Of a stretch of 64,000 bases of DNA, positions 1 through 9,600 are shown piece after piece; position 1 is the stretch's first letter; each line of letters opens with the position of its first letter. Source of the stretch: Hominimerdicola alba. GTDB taxonomy: Bacteria > Bacillota > Clostridia > Oscillospirales > Ruminococcaceae. The DNA lies in assembly GCF_900112155.1 (NCBI RefSeq), contig NZ_FOKQ01000012.1, positions 1 through 64,000 on the forward strand, in the 5' to 3' direction. The position numbers and the translations under genes are program-made. The notes beneath the pieces are model-generated. The model saw only the letters and a program-made list of their open reading frames with translations. It did not search any database and had not been told where the DNA came from.

Positions 1-276
1 AAATGCTGTTACTGCAATGCACCGCTGAAACTCGAGATAAGTGAGACCTCGATTCATACATTTCAAGGTCACAGGAATGAATTCACGATAAAGCATGAAC
101 CCAGTCTTGCCTGCACAAAATGCAATAACATGTTTCAGGCTGAGCCGTATCAGTCTGAAAAGACTAATGCATTCCTGCATTTTCTGATGTCGATCAAGCT
201 GAAGAAAGCTGAGATCGAGTACAAAGACATGATCAGGTATGTAGATAAAAATCTCAAATTCAATGGTGATGATTAA
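1..276 (+). CDS. Zinc-ribbon protein, C-terminal part (start outside window)
   Basis: The frame is open from base 1 to a TAA at 274-276, leaving 91 residues with no start in the window. Two CxxC knuckles are visible (residues 2-5 and 38-41 of the fragment). They flank a short beta-rich stretch and are followed by a charged helical tail. The spacing resembles the YgiT/MqsA-type zinc finger found in antitoxins and small regulators, but the tail shows no helix-turn-helix that I can recognise. The role is therefore open: zinc-binding regulator, antitoxin-like protein or nucleic-acid binder. The gene is followed directly by a hairpin at 281-313. Confidence 0.6.
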   Translation, partial: KCCYCNAPLKLEISETSIHTFQGHRNEFTIKHEPSLACTKCNNMFQAEPYQSEKTNAFLHFLMSIKLKKAEIEYKDMIRYVDKNLKFNGDD

Positions 277-280
277 ATTT

Positions 281-313
281 GACCCTGCAGGGATGTTGAT
301 TCCTTGCAGGGTC
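281..313 (+). terminator. Hairpin after the zinc-ribbon gene
   Basis: A perfect 9-bp stem (GACCCTGCA at 281-289 with TGCAGGGTC at 305-313) begins five bases after the stop codon. The following bases are AT-rich but lack a clean T-run, so this is a weaker intrinsic terminator or an mRNA-end hairpin. Confidence 0.5.
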
Positions 314-538
314 GGATATTTTATTGGGTGCGGGATATTTGACGGTTACGAAACACTAAGCTTTATTCAGATTTAATATAATCTACAAGCAACTTGGCAT
401 TTGTGTAAATCAAATCGTCTCTTGCTAGCGTTTTATCAACATGCCTATTGCAAGTTTAAAAAATATTTACAATAGTAGTCACACACCGTCCCTTTTACTC
501 CACCCATTTACACCGCTAAAGTGTCCCCGCTAATAATA

Positions 539-599
539 AATAACACCCCGGTGGGTAAAGTAGAAAAGTATTAATCTTCTCTTCCCCTGGGGTGTTATT
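539..599 (-). terminator. Terminator of the leftward surface-protein operon
   Basis: An 11-bp perfect stem (539-549 with 589-599) lies about 75 bases past the stop of the giant gene. Read leftward it ends in ATTTATTATTA, an AT-rich tail. The loop is long (39 bases), so termination is plausible but not certain. Confidence 0.5.
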
Positions 600-673
600 G
601 TTGATAATAAATTATTTGATTTTCCGGCTGTGTTCGCCTAACCACCGTTTGGTATTTGTTAGTGATGACAGTA

Positions 674-3600
674 TTAATCCGGATCAATCACTTCTGTTAG
701 TATTTTTGCATTCGTCCATATTACATGATCATTATCCGTTGTTCCTTCAATATAATTCTCACAGTCCGTATCATAGTATAATTCTGCCTTCAAATCTATC
801 ATGTAATTTGAATAGTATTTTGACGCAGGACTTGAATCACCTTCAAACAAACTGCCCGTACCTGTAAATACCGAAAGTGTCAACGGTATTTCGTAATATG
901 TCTTTCCATCATCCGCAACATACTTCATGGTTGAAGAAGGATTCTGGATCACATAAACATAACTGGTTGCCGAAGGCGATGAAGCTGTAGTAACAGTAGA
1001 AGAATATACATCTCCCTCATTCTCCGGTTCAAAGGTATCAAAGTATTTATCTCCTATTACCAGATCTGTCACATATTCATTTATCGTCAATACTCCGGTA
1101 TCTGTATAATCATCCTTTCTGCGAATTGTAACAATCAGTTTCATTCCTCTTGCATTATCCGCTTCACCGACATCAGAAACATCATAGAAAGCGCGCATTT
1201 TCATCGGCACATAACCATTCGCCGAATCAATTGAGTCCATATCTCTGGCATTGATGCCTAACTGATAGTACTCTCCATTCTGATTGCCTGAATCATCAGA
1301 ATTCAATGTGAGTTTAGCTTTGCTGGAAGTTGTAATAAAGTATAGCAGGCCTCTAGAACCCCATTTCTCATCTACTGTCTTTGAATACGCTGCAGATGTA
1401 GCACTAGATGACAGGTTCGAAGAACCGAGCATTTTTGTACCAATCACGGATGAATGATTGTTCTCCTCAGAAGTATCTCTAAGTGGGAATTGATCTTCCA
1501 TATCATCTTTGTTATCGTATTTCAAATTGACAGTTGTTTGTATCACAACATTTTGTCCGTATGCTGCATTTGAAGTATTACATGTTGCCTGAAGATACGG
1601 ACTGAGGTCAACACCATCTCTGAATTCTATAAAGTTTGATCCAACGATTACATTGACACTATCGCTAATGTCCTCACCATTATTGATTTTGAACCCTTCT
1701 GTTCCAAAGCTAACCTTAGGTCTTACCTGAATACCCCTGATTTGATCTGAAGCACTGTTTTGCATATTTAATGAAAGAAGGAAACTCTGATAAACTTTAA
1801 CGGAATCAAATCCCAAGTACGTATAAATAGTCGTACGGATTGAACTCTCTATGCCGACATTTGCAGTTAGCTGCGCTGAAATAGTATCATTTAAAGACTC
1901 AGAAGCAAGTGACATTTTTGTGGTCGTATTAGTTTCTGTTATACTAAAGTCATTCGTAAATATCTTTCCAGTAAGCAGATGTGAATGATAATTAGTATCC
2001 ACAACAGAAGGGTATGCTGAGTAATTAAATGTACCCGGATCAAAAAACTCCAAATGATAGAAATTGTTATCCGATACCGGCGTAAAGAATGAAATGTAAT
2101 AGTCTTCACCAAGATAGCCATAATTTGCTGACTCGGTATCAGAATCCCAAACACCATCTTTATACGCTATCGAGATGTTATAAGCTCCATCTCCATTTTC
2201 TTTATATTTGTAATATACATCTCCATTTCTAATAACAGCACCGGCACTCTTATAATTTGCAACAGTTGCATCTACACCTTCAGCAAGAGTAACAATATCA
2301 TACTTTCCAGTTCCACCCGCATCAGAAACCGATACATCAAAGAAATCATTCATATAAACTGAAGTAAACGCATCACCCGTTCCATCTTTATTTACATGGA
2401 ATAAATTCAGGTTCAGATAATTACTTGTTCCGCTTTGATATACCGAAGTAGTTCCATAATAAAATCTGTTACCCACATTAGGATCAACCAGCACCATACG
2501 AGTACCTGAAGGCAATCCACGTCCGGTAGCATCTATAACCTGCATCTTTTTAGAATATGTATACAGAAAACTTTCTCCCGAATTTACCATATCATTCCAT
2601 TCAGAAATGGTTTTCTTGTATGTATAATGCATTTCAAGTGTTACAGGGTTACCAATATTCTCTATAAGAGAATTACCACCAGTTGCGTCATTCCATTCAT
2701 TGAAATATGGCTGTTTAACATAACTTGTTCCAGTAAGGAAAGTTGCTCTGAAATCGTAACGCATTATTTTTTCCACAACAACCGGAATATAAAGATGAAA
2801 CGCAACATTCGTATGTGTCGTATCACCTGGATCCATGTACTGAACATCAACAAGTGTAAACTGGCCAACACTTCCACCGTTATCATAGGAACCGGATTTC
2901 ATTTTAAACTGACCACTTGACTGGAGAAGATTAGGATCAGTAGCGAAATAATTGAACACACCATTCTCATCATCCCATACACAAGTTCCAATTACAATAC
3001 GATACACTTCTGATGCAGTATTCATCTCAGCATTCTCAGTATTACCAAGCGAATTTCGAGCATAATTGAAATCTGTGTTCGTCAGATATCTGATATAATT
3101 ATTTATCAGTTCTGTTGTGTTTGCCGCATGGACATCATCTACAACCAGAACAGGGAAATCATTCGTCGGGCCCGCAAATGTACTTAGTTCTGTATTGTAC
3201 GAGGAATACTTATTGTTGGTATACAACTTTTTAATTAGTGTTCCTGTAGAGCCACTGCTCAAAGATTCAATCTGACTATATGCAAAAGCATACCTCTTCG
3301 GTTCCGCAGTTAATGGTGTTGCTGTAACTGTGTCTCCAGAAATTGAGTAATTAACAACATCACCAAGAATGTGACCGATAGCTGAATGGCTGTAGTCGAT
3401 AATCGGAGCATCTTCTCCTTCATGCGTATAATAATCTACTCCATCACCCGTGAGGTAATGGCTTCCATTATCAACGATAGTAAAACCGCTAGATGTAACA
3501 TACGGTGACCCAATTGTAACATTGTGTGTATTACTTTCAGCAAAATCAGACCAAGTAGTCTTTCTTGTTGAGTTCTCCAAACTAAGACCTTCGTAATCCG

Positions 3601-6600
3601 CGCATACAACGTATCCGGCAAACTTATCATTGGTTTCTGTCGAAGAATTATAAATCAGCTTTGTCCCATAATAGTTATTAGTTGCCGGAGTTATATAAGT
3701 TCCACCTGATGCTGTTTCTGTAGTAGAAAAAGTATATGCACTACAATCGAATGATCTTCCAATCATCGCCTCAGTAATATTGGGCACATTTCTTGAATCC
3801 TGTCTGGAAAAGCCAGCAATCATAATGCAGTTATGTTTAGAATTAGCATTGGTTCCAACAATACCGCCCATATTATTGCCTGTTAGGTCTATATTTTTGG
3901 TCAAAATATTGTACCCATAGATATAGTAATTACCTAACGTTTCTCCATTTTGGCTACTTCCACCACTTGCGTCCCTTGATGTTTGATCCGTTGTTCCATT
4001 ACTTAGTTTTCCTACCAGTCCACCTGCATTTCCTTCAAGTATGGTTCCAATTGTAGTGCCCTTACTATCAATATTCGTAATATCGCTACCATTAGATGTA
4101 ATGCTACAATCAGAGACTTCAACATTATCAAGTATCAAAATATGTTGATCAAAATTTGACGCTCCTTTTGTTGATGTGTCACCCCAAATACCAACAACAC
4201 CTCCGGCGGCAACATTTCCAGATATAGAGTATCCCTTAATACTGCAATTAACAAAATACGTATCAAACAAATCCTCCTTACCAGATGCAAGAAAACCACC
4301 TGCAGAAGAATACACTGTTGTTCCTGTACTCCTTATATATGGCGTTAAACCATCAATCGTGCAAGATATGCTAACATTCGAGATTTCTGATTGTCTATCG
4401 TTTGTTATGTTCGCATTTCTGGTCCAATTGTTTCCACCGCTTGGTTGACCACCGCTTGTAGCCCAATGCCCTATAAGTCCTCCAGATGCCAAAGGAGATT
4501 CGACCTGCAAATTAAACACATCACAATCATCCATTTTCATCCATGCTCGATTGATAATTCCTATCATACCACCGGCATATAGATTAGCCTTATCACTCGT
4601 CACATAAGAAAGCGTTGTCAAGGAAGAGTCATCACTACCAATTTTAATATTATTAATCGTGCATTGGGCACTTTGGGTACCAGTTGCTCTTAATACACCT
4701 ATCAAGCCACCTACACCAAAGTTAAAATAATCTGTTGTTATTCCTCCCTGACAGTCACTTACAATTTCAGTGATACTAAAATATTTATCGTTGTAATCCA
4801 AAGAAAAAGTAATTGGATTATTACCTGTTCTACCTAACAATCCACCTGCTATTACTCCAGAATGTACTCTAATTTGAGAAGAGTCATAACCAGCACCGCC
4901 AGCTAGAGCATTATTCTGAATATTTAAAGTCAAGTTTACTGCATTGTTTCCAATTAATCCACCAGCATACTTAGGACTAAAAACATCAACATTATTTAAT
5001 GCAACAGAATTAATTGTATAGGTTTTGCCACCCACATAGTTTGTTCCGTAAAGCGATCCCACAGAACAAACAAAACCTTTATCAAATACATTATCTTTTG
5101 TGTTCTCTACTTCGCCGCCATCAGATTTACTACTCTGTATAAGGCGACATTTTACGATTCCTTTTAGTTTAAGATTTGTTATTGTCGCATTTGCACTTGA
5201 AGCATAGCAATTAAACAATCCCAAACCATTTGAGTCCTGATTATTATACGGATTATAATATGTATCAAATTCACTATTAGCTTTTTGATAATATACATAA
5301 CTTGTATTTTGAGAAATAGTATTGCCATTTCCATTAAAAGAATTAACGTACAATATGGCACTAGTATTAACACTGGTAGTTGTTATTCCATTCCTCAGAA
5401 TTCTGTTAATTCCTTTGAATCCATCCGGGAGAACATATGTTGAATTTGAAGCACTTAAAGTTATTGATGAATTGTTGGTTCCATTAGCAATTATTCCAGC
5501 ATAATAAACCGGATCTCCGCCTTCGCCATTTACAACTGTGTTTTGCACATTAGATGCGTTTTTATATTTAATTACATCAGTAGTTTCCTGTGTATATTTA
5601 CGGATAATATACGGATTATAGCGATAGTTCTTATAATAGTTTGCTGTAAACCCTCCATATGTCGCACTAAAACTATCATAATAATTATCTTTAGCTGCAT
5701 ATGTCAAGAAATCCGGATAAGAAGAACTTGACGTGCTCTTTCCGCATCCAACATCAGAATAGGAGGCACTTCGAACTGTGTAGAAACCATCATAGTAACC
5801 AGTCTTCGTTCCAAGCGTAACATTACCAGGGGCATCAGTTCCTTTATTATGAATAGCTGACTTAATCCCCATACCACCATTGGTAATTAAAGAAAGCATA
5901 AATAGGCTCTGTCCGTCAGGCACAGTAATAGCTCTGCCACTTGTAACGCCGAGTTTCCCTCCTGCACTTGTAGAATCTACGTCAGCTATAGAATAATGCT
6001 TGGTTCCATTTTTTAGCGTCACCGCACCATCAGACCAGGTATCCGTTTCATTAGTCGTTCCGCCTGTAAATGTTCTTGTTCCATCTTCATATGGTCTGTA
6101 TTTATTATCAGTCGATTCATTAATTACGTATCCACCAATAACCCGACCCACAATAGGATTGACATAGAGCCACTCATTGTTACTATCACTCATTGGTGAA
6201 GTATCAACTGCACTATTAGCTACTGCTCTGAAATTCACATTGCTAAATAGCGTTTCATTATATGTATTGCTACGGCTCATATTTCTGAAAACAAGACCAC
6301 CATTTACAACAACACCAACATATCCACCAACAGGAACAAGCTGCGCATAATTGCCATATGTTTTAACACTTATTGATGAATTACTTGTATTTACTTCATC
6401 TTTATATGAATTTCCACGAATGTTAATGTTGATTTTATCGCTAGAACTACCTAATACTAACTGAACACCATCAATAATATTATCTCCACCCATGATACGG
6501 CCTATAACAGCGCCATAAGCCTCATTACCTCCGGAAGATGTTACAGTAGTTGTAACTTTTGTTCCACTCGTAGTGCTAGAACTAGATATAGAAACAGGAG

Positions 6601-9600
6601 TTTCAAAAGAGTTATTATTTCCATACAGTGTAACATCGCCAGTGACATTTATTGTCACGTCCCGTACAACGCTACCATTGCTATAATAGATAAGCGGATA
6701 ACCCGTTTCATTAATTATTGTTTTGCCGTTTCCATCAATAACACCTCTGAAACGGTTCGCAGCTGTTGTCGTATTTCCAAAACCTTTAAAACCAGATTCA
6801 ATAGTTATCGAATCTACCGTCTTTAATTCTGTTTCAGGATTCGTTTCTGTTTCAGAATCAGCGTCAATAATATAATATGCTCCTGCAAGATATTTCCGCA
6901 TATCATCAAAAGTTATTTCATTATTGCTGGAATCCTTAAATGTTGTACCATCAGAAGTGAATACTACATGATCATTATTACACCATAAAGTATTTCTATA
7001 ATTTGAATTCTTAAGTCCGTTAGGGACACATATTTCCTGTGTACCCGCAAAAGAACCACCATTTATCCAGTTAGCAACGGTCATAAGCTTTGTTCCCGTA
7101 GCAAGAACATAAGGATCATTGTATGTTCCGCATCCGTCAAGAACAATTACTGCATGATTGACTTCTATCTGATAATACGATTCATCTTCATCATACGCTG
7201 TATAGACATACGGAAGAAAGCCCGCAAAATTATACGGACTGGTAGCGTCTGATGCTTTAGGACTTGTATATGTGGATGATCCGGAATAGCAATGTTCCTG
7301 ACCTATATATTGTGTTCTTCCAGATGAACTATTCGTTATACTTGATGCACTATCAGATCCATCCCAAAGTTCCAAACCGTATGTTACATTACCATTATGA
7401 GTTGTATCTGCATTTCCATCATTATTGGCATCCCAATCAGCTGCCCACGAGTAGTTATATACGCCTGAGCCTGATGCGTAAGAAAATGAATGCAAAAGTG
7501 TTGCCTTAGTAAACAGCGCATGATAGGTCTTATACATCGAATTAAAGTTACCCGTAGAACCTGAAAGATCCGTATCGCTGATAACTGCACTCGAATCTCT
7601 GGCATCCAATTTTATTTTAGAGAAGTTAATATTTACATCATCTGCTGTAGAATAACCAACATCACCGATAAGACTTGTTGCAGCATACAATGTAGTAGAG
7701 CCAGAATTATAAGCAGTGGTATTTGAAACATTACTGATTGTCAAAGAAGTGTTCTTTCCACTTTTATTTATCAAAAGGGGAGCATAAGCTGAACTAACTG
7801 TTCCATACGTTCCTGTTGCTACAGACAGATTATGAACAGAAATACCATTCAAAGAAATAGATCCGCTTGTCATATCAACCTTAGCAAGATGATCAGCATC
7901 TTTACCTTCAACCTTGCCACACACAAGAGCACCGCAAATAGATGCAGTATTATCACTAACTACAACTGCTCCTATATTGCCATTCAATGTAACGGCTCCA
8001 ACTCTTAATGTATTCTTAACATTACGGAACAACCCTTCATGAAGAAGATAATGCTGTGTATGCGGGAATAATGAACTGTAGTAGAGAGAAGTTCGGTCAC
8101 ACTCAGACGAAATATTAGCATCATACTTTGCTTTCTCGCTTAACTCGAACTCTTTATTAGCAAAAGTAAAAGTGCCATTTACCTTAGTGTTATTTACAGA
8201 ATGCCAGGTGTATGTTGTAACGCTCTCCGAAACAGACGAAGTATAGAATCCACCATTGGTTTTATCTCCACTGGTATCAATATCGACCGGATACCAGCTA
8301 TAACCAGTCATATCATAAGCAAGGTTTTCTATATTTCCATCCGTAAAAGTGCTTGTAAAGTTTGTCTTAATACTCCTGTGAGCGTATACAGAAAGCGCCC
8401 AGCTCATCAACTTCTTCTGCGGTGTAGTAAGATCCGAAGCATCATTTGATGTTATCAAATCAAGGTTATAGTAATATCTGCTATATGGATTAGGATAAAC
8501 ACCCAAAGATGTCTGTGCAGCATAACTATTGCTTGCAGACGAATCATTCATTACAAGTCCAGAAGCCGTCGATGTCCTTATGGAAATAACACCACAACCA
8601 TTCTGCAGTATATAAAGATTGTCTTCATCTCCTTCTGGATATGGAATATGATCTCCTGTCGGAAGCCCATTTTCATTGTACTCATTTCTATAATATGCCG
8701 AATAGGTTACTAATTCATCAAAGTCAAAGTTTGTTCCCGGTGTTGGCATATTATTAAATGTACAGCTTGTAATTGAATATGATGAAGTACTCGGTAAAAG
8801 CATATATATTGCAGAACTTCCTGTACTCGCAGGGTCGCCATTAAAACCTTTATTTACGAGCATGCCAAATGAGCGGGCGCTTCCTGCATTTCCGCTTCCA
8901 TTTGTTGTTTCAATAACTATACTATTTATATCTAGATCTGTTACAGTCCATTTTCCTGTTGCTGCATAAACCAAGCCAGCAAAATCACCTTTATTGCTAT
9001 TAGTACTGATAAGAGAAACCTTCGATGAATTATTTACATCAACATCTGCAAAAACCACATCTGTATTTAACCATGAGTAGCCCAGAAGTCCTCCCATAGA
9101 TACTACAGCATGATCCTTTTCAGTATTCTTTAATTTTCCTTGAATGATCAATCCATCTGTTACAACACCATTTAAAGTTAAGGTTCTGCTGTTAAACACA
9201 GCATTTTCACTATCTGTTGTACCAAGCCATGAATAACTCTTAATTACAGCAACTAATCCACCCAGCTGCTGTCTTATATTACCATTGGTATTTTTGATTT
9301 CACCCATCGACTTGACATTGCTGAAATACCAGCTTTCTGTCTCATTGGAAGCATGGCTGATTATTCCTATAACACCACCAATACAAGAATCAGAGTTGGA
9401 ATTATTACCAGTAACATTGCCTGAGAAAACACTCAGTTCAGAAGAAGATGTTCCCGAAATATTAATCGAATTTATAGAACTGCTACAATCACCAACAAGA
9501 CGACCAAGGTAAAGAACAGAAGATCCGCCATAATTGAACACAGTACTACTGTGAACATTCGATGTTTTAAAATCATTAGTGACTCTTCCGGCAGCAGAAC

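Larger units (their letters stand above)
277..673. other. Intergenic stretch, no gene seen
   Basis: About 400 bases lie between the zinc-ribbon gene and the end of the giant leftward gene. Only the two terminator-like hairpins stand out. The short open frames here lack ribosome binding sites and recognisable protein features. Confidence 0.6.
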